Shown here piece after piece: positions 51,026 to 62,835 of a stretch of 64,000 bases of DNA. Within the stretch, counting starts at the first letter, position 1; each line of letters opens with the position of its first letter. The position numbers were made by a program, and so were the translations under genes. The stretch lies in contig NC_089735.1 of the NCBI RefSeq assembly GCF_035083965.1, positions 14,444,501-14,508,500 of the forward strand, written 5' to 3'. The notes beneath the pieces are model-generated. The model had not been told where the DNA came from, did not search any database, and saw nothing but the letters and a program-made list of their open reading frames with translations. The stretch is from Branchiostoma lanceolatum (Eukaryota; Chordata; Leptocardii; Amphioxiformes; Branchiostomatidae).

Positions 51026-52137
51026 AGGCAAGCAAAAACAATATATCCCCCTTCCCACTGGAAGGGGAATATAACAATTCAAGTATGTCACTGTCCTTTC
51101 ATGAAGTATACTTACAGCACAGGGTAGAACACCCACCCCCTTTCTCTTCTGATATCATACAGTAGTTTTATTGATAACACATGGTACTTTGTTAGTTTCT
51201 TATGACATTATCACATAGACCAAACAACTCTACCTTTCCCCTCTCTTAACCTTTAAACTTTTCAGACATACAATCAATATTTGTTTAACTACTAGGTTAA
51301 AGTGTTTTCTGATCTTACATTGTTGTTTTATCCTGGAATCTCTGTTTCTAGTTACCTTTCTTTATGTAGAAATATTAACATTTTCTCACAAAGGTTAATG
51401 TGATTTTATGCTAATACGATCCCATGGGGGAACGTTGCATATTCATAAAGGCACCTGGACAAGGTCTAAATGATTGTTATGATATTTCTTTGTCCTACTG
51501 GACAAAAATGTCTACACACAACTAGATGGCTGTGATCAATCATGCAGCAAATATCTCAAACTAAAAAGCTGCTAGTCTAGACTTTAATATTCGTCATACC
51601 AACGTGCCCTTAGGTCATGTGATTGAAGTTGGATTTGGTTCCCTTTGTAGTTGAAAGAGGAGGCCAAAACATGTCTGATACCTTAAGTCTGGTGAAACAT
51701 GACCAAACCAGTCAAGGGTCCAACCAGCATAGCAAACAGAGGAGAGGGCTTGTTTTTTGACCCGTTTGATACATGCACACTACTGGTAAACCAAAATAGG
51801 TATGTTTTCTGTTATGGATACCTCAGTTATATACAAAACCTAGTTCATTGCAACCTGCCTTCTTTACAATTAGGTCAGATATTCTCCTGGGCTATGTCTG
51901 TATACTAGACAGGATCCTGATTCCAAACAAATCTTATCAAAAATTTAATAGGAACACATATCATATGTCCCACCCTGGTCTGTCCTGAACACAATAGTCA
52001 AGAAAGGATACCACCATCTTGTATTATCTGGCATGGTATATATACAAGATTTAGGCTGACCAGTGTTAAGTGTAATTATTTCTTTTAATTGTATAACCCA
52101 CTTTCACTCAAAAGCATACATTTTCATTTTGTGAAAG

Positions 52138-52237
52138 GTGCCAACGAGTGGTAATCAGGGTGGAACATCCAAATGGAAATCTCCTCTTAGCGGTGTCCCG
52201 CAAGGGCCTGTACTTGGGCCCATCCTCTACATAAAAA
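52138..52237 (+). mobile_element. LINE reverse transcriptase fragment
   Basis: The plus strand reads, in one frame, SGVPQGPVLGPILY, the RT motif that precedes the catalytic YADD in CR1/Jockey-type LINEs, with upstream RVVI and SKWKSPL-like residues partly conserved. It is broken on both sides and only about 100 bp. It ends 25 nt from the 5' splice site of exon 52,263-52,414. Confidence 0.8.
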
Positions 52238-52262
52238 GCATACGTATGGAATGAACATTTAC

Positions 52263-52414
52263 CTGACAAGAGTGAGCTCTAGTTGTCCATCATTTGTCTT
52301 GATTATGTTCTGTGCCTCGATATGTGTCAGTGTTTCCGCTGCACGCTGGCCGATCCTCAGTACGACATCTCCAGGCGCGATGTTGGCCATGGAAGCCCGA
52401 CCCCCAGGAGTTAC
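52263..52414 (-). CDS. PDZ-LIM gene: exon 2, second part of PDZ domain
   Basis: Acceptor GTCCACAG|GTA, donor GTCAG|GTAAAT; phase 0 in, 2 out. It encodes VTPGGRASMANIAPGDVVLR, IGQRAAETLTHIEAQNIIKT and NDGQLELTLV. G-D-V-V--I and TH-EAQN-IK are diagnostic of ALP/Enigma PDZ domains. Domain length (about 84 residues with exon 1) is normal. Confidence 0.97.
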
Positions 52415-55400
52415 CTGTGGACAAAAAACTTCATTGTGAATTACTGGACACACTTCTTACCTTTGCCAAGAAGGTTATGTTTTATCTGTCTGTCTGTGTG
52501 TGAATGCGATAACTCTAGAATGTCTTGGTCGATTGTATTGTTATTTTGTATGTGGATCGGTCTTGATGAGACCTTAGTAAACAATAACTAGATCTGGGGC
52601 CCCTTAGCGGCTTGTTATGGTACTGCAGCAGAATGTCCGGTTTTGATATCTGGTGTTCTGGACATGCTATGGTCATAATTTTTCATGCTGTGGTGAGGGG
52701 ACAAAATAAATACACTTAAGGCATGACATAGGGTTACGCAAACAGTGTAAAGTCAAAAATATCACAAAGTAATTTTCCAAACAGTAGGCATAAGGTGTAT
52801 TTCACCACAACATCTCTTGGATTGAGTCCATATGGAAATGACACTTTGAAAAGGTATTCTACAGACCTTGCATTCCTTGTGGAAACTTTCAAGTTATTTT
52901 TTCATGGTCAATGACGTCAAATATCAGCCACAACCAAGGACAATCTAAATATTCTACTACTTGGTTCAACTGTTCAACACAAAAGAATATTGCCACAAAT
53001 TCTCGGACAAAGACATAACATGGATGCTTAGCAGCTTGCGAACAGAAACAAGTGATTAGCCAACATCATCAACCAAGGGCTATGGAGGGCAAATCACAGT
53101 GTATTATGTTTCTCCAGTGTGTTTATACAGTCTAGCAGTAAATGGCTCCAGTACTTGTGGTATTTGTAGAAGGACCTTGGCACTGGGAGGGGCTGGATAT
53201 ACATATAGCTTGTGTTGCATGCAGTATACTTGTTCTTCTAATAATACTTATGCTTGGTTTCCGGTTCCAAGATATTGCAGACAGGGCACACATGTGATCA
53301 TTTACTTTGGACTGGCAAGGGAATTCGAATGCTGCTGCAATTTGTGTCTCCTGGTCACCAGATTTGGCACACATTTCAAAGGATTAACAGATATTTAGTC
53401 GTTAAACATTGGCAGTCATGAAGATTAATCCGAAAATGAATGCTGCCATTTTGCCAAGATTCAGTTGTGTCTAGGGACTGATTTCAGCACTGGTTACAAA
53501 CACACACACTTGTTGTATTTTACATTATCTGTACTGTATGCAAACAGTACTAGTCAGCCTTGACTACAATGCAGAAGAATTGATATGTTTAATGGATTTC
53601 AAAGTAAACTATGAATTCTTTCAAAATGGCACCACACCCCTAAAGAATGTATTACATAATTCATAAAGGATGCTCCTTTCAAGACTCAAACAGTCAAAAC
53701 CACTAACTCGACCACTCGCAAATCACATAATTTGCCAATTTGATATCATTAGAATTTAGAGTACAATGGAATAGATGCTATACCAGTGACGTAAATATTT
53801 GCAAGGCTCACAATGTCAAATTTCAATACTAGTATTGTAAACGTGTATTTTCTTCATTATGGAAATCTTTTTTCACATTTCATAGTACACATCAGTTTGA
53901 TTTTACTCTTGCTTTTTTCCTGAACTACAGAATAAACTTTCTTTACAATTTCTTTCAACATGACACCATCTTCCATATTTCATTGATATATTTCACCATC
54001 ACTCTCTGACTCACCAAAATCCAATTTTGACAATCCTAAAAGAATCTAAGTTTAACCATATATTTTCTACCCTTTAATCTGCAATTAAATCCTTCTGAAG
54101 TGCCTATTTTGGGCATCCATGTAGCTGACATGCACCCTTCAATTTCCAACAATGGCATATCCTGATCATACCTTTATGCAGCTGCCAATCATAGTGATTG
54201 ACAGTTGAAAACTACAATCTTGGTCAACCTGATTAAAGCCCATCTCTGTGAATTATCTCTCAAGCTAGTTTAAAGTTGTCTACACCGTGCAGTTATTTTC
54301 ACACTCCCGTCCAGGGGAGCATCGAGTAGGAACTGACCCTAGAGGAATGTCTGGGCAATTCCAAACATTTACTTTAACCCCTCAGCAACACACTGTGGAC
54401 AAGGTTTTTGACACTCCAGTTTGTCTAGCTGTAAAAAACACACTGATACTTCCTGAATCCAGCTAAAATCTACAGGAATTGGGCAAATTAGTGCTTGGTT
54501 GCTGATGAACTAATCTGAGTCGGTTATGACCATATAAGATCGGGTCATGGATAACTTGTAAGCTGATACGTGGTTCTATTCCTGTGAAAAGCTTTCGCCC
54601 TCCCCACCCGTAATGCACACTCATTTATTTATGGCAGCGTTAAAACGGGTGATTAGGTTTCCTACTTTATGGCCCTTAAGAACCCGCAAGGAAAGCAAAT
54701 GCGCTACTATCTTACGGCAAATCCCTCTAATTAAAACCATAATTAATTCGTTTGTAATCAATGGGCTAGCCTGTAAGGGAAGCCTAGCCAAGCGGAACCA
54801 ATCGTAATACAAACTTCACACAATAGAAGTGTTTGTGCAACATGGCCCAGCCGTGTTATTGTGTGTCATCGTTTTGAAAACAGGGCGGGGAGTTGGGGCA
54901 ACCGTTCGCGATGATCTCATCCTTGCAAAAAATCCAGTTCCTCTCAAGTGTTTGCAGACCCTTTCAATACAAACTGAAAGTAAAAGGCTTGCGTGACAGC
55001 TTGGTAAGTGGAAAACTAGCCGAGCCACTTTTGTGCTCTACTTCTGTCAAAAGATGACGGCATGAAATTATAGGCCATGGGCGTCGTCTGCTCGGGGGTG
55101 GGAGGGGGGTCCTGTACAGTTAGCTCGCGTATGTACACTAGCTCACTACAGTTCACAGCTCTAAAACTACAGTAAGACGGCTTGACAGTGGAGTGTCATG
55201 AATGTCTGGAAAGTTCTCTGACTCGCTGAGGTGGGGAGGGGAGCAGGCAGGGTGCAGGAATGTTCTGGCTCGGTTGTGCGCGGACACCCAGCACAGCGGT
55301 CCGCCTATTTTGGGCTGCGGAAGATAGGTATGTCCGGAACGCACCACTGGGACAAAAATGAGACCAGGTCAGATTCATACGAAAATCTGACGCTCAAACG

Positions 55401-55555
55401 ACAGGCTAGGGTACAGAATTATACTTCAGCCTCTCCTATAAGTATAAATGATGTCCTTCCATAGGCTGTCAGCTAGAAGAAATACAGGGATAACTTATCA
55501 TAACAGTCCGCTAAAGTCCGGGGAAAGTTGGCAGATTTTGGCGAGAAGTTCTTAC
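52415..55555. other. First intron, nothing recognised
   Basis: About 3.1 kb without exon or strong repeat; several short ATG-led frames lack homology. Confidence 0.6.
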
Positions 55556-55660
55556 CCTGGAGATGGACAGCGGCGAGGAGAAATCCTTCCCGCCCGAGAG
55601 ACGGAAGCCCCAGGGCGCGGGTCCCGGTAGAGTGACCTGGTATTGCTGCCCGGACGCCAT
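55556..55660 (-). CDS. PDZ-LIM gene: exon 1, start codon and first part of PDZ
   Basis: ATG at 55,660-55,658; donor AGG|GTAAGA; 35 codons, phase 0. [20 protein letters not shown] then [21 protein letters not shown] is the family carboxylate-binding loop and GGKDF-x-PL-ISR is near-invariant in PDLIM/ZASP proteins. The start is set by the family, whose members all begin only a few residues before the first PDZ strand. The sequence upstream on the gene strand is moderately GC-rich and may hold the 5' UTR. Confidence 0.96.
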
Positions 55661-56880
55661 GCTGTAGTAACGTCCTGTGTCCAACAGTGGCCGGAGAAAC
55701 TTATCTTTCCGTCCGAAGGACGGCGATGTTTGTGAGGGACTTCCTGGCTTTTGCACACGGTACGCTATCCGGCCGAGGATTTTTGCACACGGCACCATCA
55801 GATAGCAGTACAGTCCAAAAAAGGGGGATGTTGTTATAAACTCGTATCTAAATACCAAAACAACAACAACAAGAGGAAAACTATAATAACATCAATACTT
55901 ACTTAAAGGTATGTTTCTTTATATCTATAGATAGTATGTGAACTTTTTTGCAATGTGATTAGTTTCTGAAAAAAAGATATTCAAGCAGGTCACCCAATTA
56001 TGGTAGTTACTTTGGTACGAACCCGCCCCCGTATTGCATGCAGCTCAAACAGGATTTGTGCCAGACAGAGGTTCAAATTGGATAATTGAGCTTACTCACG
56101 GCAAACAGTCAACCAAGGATGTACTTGTACGATTCAATGACGTATATGTTTGCTTGTGTACGTGAACCTTTCTCTGCGTTGATAACGGAGGACGGAGGAA
56201 CAAAGTCACTAGCTTTTCGCCATCACAAACACGGGTCCAAAGAGACCAACATTCTACATCGGGGCAGAAAGTCTTGCTATCAAACCAATGCATTTTAAAA
56301 GTTGTCTATTATAGTATTAAACTGTTTTGGTTTTGGTCGTAAACGAAGATCTTGAAAATAATCAAAAGAAACTAAACCAATGCTGCCTTGTTGTACATGT
56401 ATTGGATTGCAGTCAGACTTGTACTGCTTTCCCCATGGGCCCACCTTAGCCTCCACCAGGCCCCGCGGATCGCTGGGAAAATAGTAGAAATTAGCCAAAT
56501 AGAGTGATGTTGTACTTTGTATGAAGGGAGTCGGCTACGCAGATAGGGTCCAATGTAGTCCAATGTGCAATCCTGACTGCGCCTGCGAATGAAACCCTCC
56601 TTGGCCAAACTCCCCTGGCAAATATTTTCCCTATAGCCGGTGCGGTTAGTCTGGTAGAGACTAGGCCCACCTCGACATGCCGGTATCGGGGCCAAGTGTT
56701 CCAAAATTACATATATATAAAGAAAAGAAATTTCCGATATATAAGGATGGTTTAACGCACTTATATATGTTCAGCTTTACACACATATATACAAGGGAGG
56801 ACACACACACATATATGTTTAGGTTTACTCACACGTATATACAAGGGAGGACACACACACATACGTTCAGCTTTACTTAC
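55661..56880. other. Upstream region of the PDZ-LIM gene
   Basis: No gene seen. Near 56,760-56,880 a segment with ACAAGGGAGGACACACACA is repeated about twice before a CA microsatellite (56,880-56,932). Confidence 0.55.
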
Positions 56881-56885
56881 ACACG

Positions 56886-56917
<32 letters not shown>

Positions 56918-56932
56918 CACACACACACACAC
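56880..56932. repeat. CA microsatellite
   Basis: (CA)n with two CGCA interruptions at the boundary of the repeat-rich region. Confidence 0.9.
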
Positions 56933-56934
56933 AT

Positions 56935-58496
56935 TATTGATACATGGTAACAAGCGCACATGTACACTTAGGTTAGGTATGTCATATGTAGATTAATCTC
57001 TTAGAAGTATTACGATTATAAGCTATGGACTTCATTTTCAAAGGTAGACAGCTCTTAGGCTCGAAAAGAATTGTGTGGGTTTTGACCCCCAATTTTGCTC
57101 CAGAATTTGAAGGAGAGTAACTAAAGAATGATTTGATGAATCGTCATAACTTTCGGTAGCTTATAAGATGACTGACACATATAGATGTGAAATATGCAAA
57201 TCATGTTATAATATGCATCAATACTGAGTTTATGTTTCGATTCTGCTACGTTCATGGAACAGTTGACGTTACAACATGCAACAAATGAAGCCGAAAGAGA
57301 AACATTAATTTGAAATAACAGCTCTTCATAACAATTGAAGAAATCTATACTATGATACTACTACTGTGGTAAATGACGTGATTTTCACACTTGCAACATT
57401 GTAAAATGAAGTAAGGTAAGATATCAGCAACAATACATCTAGGCCCATTTTGAATGATTAAAAGGAAAATGCTACAATTGCTCTTTTATGCTAAAACCTT
57501 TCTCGCCAAGATAAGATAGGTCTAAATTAGCAACGTAATAGATTTTTATCTTAAAGTTCACAGTAACAATGCGCCCTTGTGAAGCGACTTTTTCTATATC
57601 CCTGCAGACGCCGTTAGATTGTTGTAAGGAAAAATGAAAGTAACATTGCTCTCTTATACATGCAACTTTCTTTCCTTATCTGTCTGCATTTAACGTAATC
57701 ACGGCAGTTTCTACTGCGCGAACGTGTCACATATATGTGTGCTGAACAGATATGCATGTTTTTCACAGCTCACATATATGCGCCATGTGATGCTCGCATA
57801 ACGTATAACGTGCTAGAAAACACAGATATATGTGACGATCGCATCACATATTTCTGTCTCTTGCAGCACAGATATATGTGATGATCGTTTGATATATTTG
57901 TTTTGAACGTTCAAATATATGTGATGCGATCGTCACATATATCTGTTACAAAACACAGATATATCTGTTCAACAAAACACAGATATATATTAAACGATCG
58001 TCACATATATCTGTGTTGCATATCTGTGTTGCAAAGTGACGCTCGAATCGAATACATGTGTGTCTTGGATTATAGTTATATGTGTTAATTCACAGATCAC
58101 ATAACATATAGATTGTCAATGATTTTTCGCCGACACACAGACGGCTTTTGTGGAGGAAACTTATAGAACAGCACTTGAATCTGGAAAGAAAGTACCCGCT
58201 GTGGAACTTAGCTGTAAAGGTCAAGAAGAGTTTTTTTTTATTAGTGGCTGGAATATTATATCTATATATGTGATGCGAGCGTCGCATTTATCTGCGCGTC
58301 GCATTTATCTGCGCATCAAAACACAGATATATATGTGATTCGAGCGTCACATATATCTGTGTTACAAAAGACAGATATATCTGTTCCACAAAACACAGAT
58401 ATATATTAAACGATCGTCACATATATCTGTGTTGCAAGACACAGATATGTATGATGCTATCGTCACATATATCTGTGTTTTCTAGCACAGATATAT
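56935..58496. repeat. Left arm of a large foldback element with palindromic ATATATCTGTG repeats
   Basis: The outer part (56,935-57,720) is found inverted at 60,199-60,783 (partly) and at 63,590-64,000. The inner part (57,720-58,496) is a series of short palindromes built from CACATATATCTGTG and its inverse, often around GATCG (e.g. GTGATGCGATCGTCACATAT). No coding. Confidence 0.88.
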
Positions 58497-59391
58497 CAAG
58501 TCAAGTCAAGTCAAGTAAAGGTTTATTGCACAACAATTGTAACAGGTACAGTGTACAGCAAAACACTACTCGCTACTCATATCAAACTAGAACAAACTAC
58601 CGGAAGGTTCTAGGCTACACAATGTTGTCAATGGTAGCTAATATAAACCGGAGGTACAATAGGTTAATAATGTTTGTTTTCCTTGTTTTCCGCTTTTCCT
58701 TTGATATTTGATGACAGAATAATTAATATGATTATTATTTTGTATTATTTTGATCTATTTCTTTATGAATTGTAAATGGTAATTTGATAATGTATAGTGT
58801 TATCACACTTATTATATAGTGTAATCTTACTCATTATGTTTACAATTCAATTTATTTTGTAGTTTCTCTTCTTTTCCATTTGTTTCATAAGGATTTATGG
58901 TACAATTTCAATTTGTTCTTTCGTTAATTTTGCTTAGTTTTGATTATGTATAATTTTGTAAAAATTCCCATTGTCTAGTTTATTTAGGGGAGGGCCATGA
59001 AAAACCACATAGGCTTCTGCCCCCCCCCCCCCTGCATGCCTTCTTTTGCCCTGTTAATCTTTCTATAATTGTACATATATGCGAATAAACAATAATGTCG
59101 TCAATCGTAGATAATATCAGCAGGAGGTACGAAATGATATATAATATCAACAGGAGGTACAATAGAGAGTCGTATAAGTCAATTATACAATTATATGATG
59201 AGGAATTGAATGTACGTCTTACACAATTAAGTAGCTATTTCACGGATACGTTTTTGAATAGATGTATAGATATATTGGCCTAGATATACAGATATTGTGT
59301 CGGGACATGACATAAGTACACGAAACGTCTCTATTTTTGATTGAGGTAATGTTACATTTGTTTTACACATAATTGTCTGGATTATAGGCAA

Positions 59392-59755
59392 CCAAAGCAA
59401 TATTAGGGTCAAAAAAATTGAAATAAAAAAGGAATGCTGAAATCTTTATGGTAGTGACATTTACTAACAAGGTTTAGCACATTTGCGTAATAACTTCACA
59501 CTTTGAGCATTTTAGAACCGTGCATAAACAAGCCATACAATGATCCTCTTACTTTTCGCGTGCCTACAAAAACTCCCCGTGACGATTTACAGTGAGTTCT
59601 CACATCACACCAACGTCATATTTTTGTATCATGGATGCCGCTATACATTGTGATAGTGTTGTTTGAACTAATCATGTATAGAAATGAGTAAATAAATTGA
59701 CTTTCAAAATCCAATTTACGGGCCCTAATATTGCTTTGGTTTCCTTTAACTTAAC
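59392..59755. mobile_element. MITE nested in the LINE
   Basis: Ends AACCAAAGCAATATTAGGG and CCCTAATATTGCTTTGG. A second copy of the whole element is at about 24,806-25,180 in the PDZ-LIM gene. Confidence 0.8.
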
Positions 59756-60132
59756 ATCTTCCATCATTATATGTTGGACATTCCGTCAAGAAGTGATATT
59801 CATCTTCGACGTTTTCTTTACATGTAGGACAAAGTCTCTGACTGTCTGGGACATTTTGTGTCTACCTTTTTCAATTTCAAGACAGTGTGCTCAAATACGG
59901 AGTTTTGTTGGGCTATGAAGGATTGGTTTTGGACTGACGGGAGGTATTTCTCCATCTGAAAGTCTGTTTTTATTTTAGAGTATGTTTCAAGTTTCTTAAA
60001 GCTTTTTATTGTTTGCCGCCAGCTTGACAGAAACTCGCCTTTATAAGGCGCTCCATGCCTCCGAAATGTTTGACATCGACGGTAGGGTTCAGCCCAATGT
60101 TTTAGAATCCATGCCTGTAGAGTTTATCACGT

Positions 60133-60849
60133 ATATGAACAACCCAGTCTTGTCCTTGTCTAACGGCTTCGTCATACGCCTTTTTAACAATTCTGTCGCA
60201 GAAAGGTTTTAGCATAAAAGAGCAATTGTAGCATTTTCCTTTTAATCGTTCAAAATGGGCCTTGATTTATTGTTGCTGATATCTTACCTTACTTCATTTT
60301 TCAATGCTTCAAGTGTAAAAATCACGTCATTTACCACAGTAGTAGTATCATAGTATAGATGTCTTCAATTGTTATGCAGAACTGTTATTTCAAATTAATG
60401 TTTCTCTTTCGGCTTCTTTTGTTGCATGTTGTAACGTCCACTGTTCCATGAACGTAGCAGAATCGTAACATTAACTCAGTATTGATGCACAAGGACATGA
60501 TTTGCATATTTTACATCTATATGTGTCAGTCATCTTATTAGCTATATATGGAAAGTCATGACGATTCATCAAATCATTCTTGAGTTACTCTCCTTCAAGT
60601 TCTGGAGCAAAATTGTGGGTCAAAAACCCATACACTTCTTTTCGAGCCTAAGAGCTGTCTACCTTTGAAAATGATGACCATAGCTTACAATCGTAATACT
60701 TCTAAGAGATTAATCTACACATGACATACCTAACCTAAGTGTACATGTGCACATGTTACCATGAATCAATAATGTGTGAGCTCATATGAACAACCCAGTC
60801 TTGTCCTTGTATAACGGCTTCGTAATACGCCTTTTTAACAATTCTGTCG
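60133..60849. mobile_element. 585-bp foldback fragment in LINE flanked by 66-bp direct repeats
   Basis: 60,133-60,198 and 60,784-60,849 are the same 66-bp LINE sequence with two mismatches. Between them lies an inverted copy of 56,935-57,500. The LINE coding sequence runs up to one copy and continues from the other. Confidence 0.85.
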
Positions 60850-62477
60850 TCGGGCATGCTGTTTAATCTTATCCAGCATTTGAGCATTTGAGACTGAATA
60901 TCTATGTATGATGGATATATATATATATATACTCAATTTGCCTCTCACAGCATTGTTTACAGAACTTGGCTGGGGACGCGAAGCAGTATCTTACAGAAAT
61001 TTAGGATACCATATTCTAGGTCGGAACTGATCTCGTACGAAATTGAAGGTTGGACCACTGTTATGTATTGCATTGCTAAATCACTATATCGATATATTTT
61101 ATCTAGCTTGTCGTTGTATTTACTAAGTCGGAGAAGAACAGGTCGAGTAGATAATGGGTCGGATTTTTTCCCCACACGGGCTGCCTTACTAATATCCACA
61201 TCTGATCCTAATATCGGAGATATCAAGTCAGACACAGATTTTCATTTGGATGTTCAGTTACTCCATGTAGTATGAGGTCTCGTGACTGAACATTTGTTCC
61301 CAGTATTTCACTACAATATAGCAGGATTGGTTTAATTAGGCTATCAAATAGATCAAGGGCCAGAGGTATGGATGGGTTATGATTAGACATGAGGATGGAC
61401 TTAAGTTTAAAAGAAGCCCGGAGGGCTTTTATTCTGAGTTGTTTTGTTGCTCGATGAAAAGAACCAGAGGGTGTTATATCTAGCCCTAAGTATGTATAGA
61501 AGTTGGTTATGTTCAAAGTTTGGCCCTGTGATTGAAAATTGTGTTTTGGGCTATTGCATGTTCGCGCGTTTTTAGAAAAGATCATGACTTTAGTTTTATC
61601 TCTATTGATTGAAAGCTTCCACTTATCCATTCTTTTGATACACTCTATTAGCCCCTGTTCTGGTCTTGAAAGTAGAACAAGATCGTCTGCCCAGAGAAGG
61701 CTATTTATCGGAATATCTCCAAGCATGACAGGGTCGCATAATGGTGATGAAAACTCTGATGGGAGGTCATTTACAAATAGGTTGAGTAGAATAGGACTTA
61801 TCGTACACCCTTGCCGCACGCCGCAAGTTGACTGAAAGTAGTTTGAAAGACCGTTAGGTATTTTGACACATCATTCTACATTTGAGTACATGGATTGTAT
61901 GATTCGGAAGAAATTTCCACCTATTTCTGATGATAACAGCTTGTTGTATAAACCATTCTCCAAACGGGATGAAATGCTTTTTTAAGTTAAAATCGACAAA
62001 GCATGCGTATAACTTCCTACGAGATTCAGACAGTTGTTTTTATCGACAATAGTTTTCATCACAAAGATATTATCACAGACAAGAATGTTTTGATTCCACT
62101 GATTGGGAAAGTTACTGGATTGGAGGACGAAATTCAATAGTTTTTTAAAATGGTAGGACGCGTCTGTTATCACATTTTAGAATTTCGTTTATAATAGAAT
62201 CTGTGCCAGAAGCCTTGCTGCCTTTTAAATACCTAGTCCAGCCATGATTTCCTCCTCTAAAATGTCAAAATCTAGCGGATTTTCAGTTTTACATTCAATG
62301 ATTTTGATGATATTTTCTGTGTATTCCTTGTTTTCTTTATCAAGTATGGTGTTGTGATTTAGCGGTTGAAGAAGGTCTGGTCTCTCTTGATCAATATGTT
62401 GGTGGAATTCTGTATCTGATTGATTACTTTCAACGGGGTCGTTCAGATTTTCGAAGTGAGTTCCACTTTTCAGGACT

Positions 62478-62620
62478 TATGTTATTATTATCTCCATGAA
62501 AAAAGGAGATATAGTTTTGGGTGTGTCTGTCTGTGTGTATGTGTGTGTGTGTGTGTGTGTGTGTTTCCGCACTAGTGTAGTCAGCATAACTCAAGAACCT
62601 CTTGTTTGTATCTTGATTAT
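62478..62620. repeat. Dispersed repeat nested in the LINE
   Basis: Inverted copy of 16,450-16,560: ATCTCCATG...GGAGAT, GTGTGTCTGTCTGTGTG tract, TTTCCGCACTAG and ACTCAAGAACCTCTTG. It splits the LINE between DNQ- and SPEKWNS-encoding parts. Confidence 0.8.
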
Positions 62621-62835
62621 CGCTGTCTTCCTGCCTCTGTCTTTTCATCTCTCTCCAGATTTTTTGTGGGTCTGTTTTACTAAGTTTGTAAAAGTTATTC
62701 CCCTGTCTTTCTTTAAAGAGCTTTCTTTCTGTTTTGATGTTTTTCTTAAATTTTAAGGTTGCTGAAATATGCATGGCATATATTTAGTTTCCATGGGAAT
62801 GTCGAGAATTCAGAAGCCAGATGATTGCGTACTGC

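Larger units (their letters stand above)
44866..52262. other. Long intron with many repeats
   Basis: Contains a MITE copy (44,950-45,170), a local duplication (45,350-45,480 and 45,575-45,700, sharing GATATTTTCCAGACAT) and a foldback with a hammerhead-like motif (47,945-48,205). Further on are a tandem duplication of about 145 bp near 49,150-49,440 (GGCATGTGTCCTAAAATGAG twice), the 127-bp array, a GAA repeat and a LINE fragment. No exon recognised between 44.9 and 52.2 kb. Confidence 0.7.
21027..55660 (-). other. PDZ-LIM gene of the ALP/Enigma family (PDLIM/LDB3-ZASP-like), whole coding span
   Basis: Actin- and alpha-actinin-binding scaffold of the cytoskeleton, and of Z-discs in muscle. Fourteen coding exons could be placed by homology, AG/GT sites and phase. 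Junction phases are consistent for two kinds of product. ALP type: PDZ, ZM region, linker, one LIM, stop at 29,692. Enigma type: PDZ, ZM region, three LIMs, stop at 21,713 or 21,027. Example models: 551 residues (ALP with the large ZM exon), 442 (ALP with the Ala/Pro exon plus second ZM exon), 565 or 563 (Enigma with either last exon). Vertebrates have separate ALP (PDLIM1-4) and Enigma (PDLIM5, PDLIM7, LDB3) genes, so this looks like the unduplicated state. Actual isoform use needs transcripts. Confidence 0.93.
58497..62835 (-). mobile_element. Decayed LINE (CR1/L2-like), minus strand, with nested insertions
   Basis: Reverse-transcriptase open frame 61,223-61,819 contains RQGCTISPILLNLF and LLWADDLVLLS (catalytic box, Trp in place of the usual Tyr/Phe). 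Upstream, KASGTDSIINEILKC (about 62,160-62,220) and YKLSKTDPQKIWREMKRQ (about 62,650-62,700) are in other frames because of frameshifts. Downstream, CPTCKENVEDEYHFLTEC near 59,760-59,830 is the C-terminal Cys/His motif of this LINE type. The 3' tail at 58,497 reads TTGTGCAATAAACC plus TTGAC repeats. It is interrupted by a MITE (59,392-59,755), a foldback fragment (60,199-60,783) and a dispersed repeat (62,478-62,605). Many stops: inactive. Confidence 0.88.

Noticed and set aside
50868-51136. Poly-Phe and poly-Ser open frames
   Set aside because: Translation of the GAA/TTC triplet repeat inside an intron.
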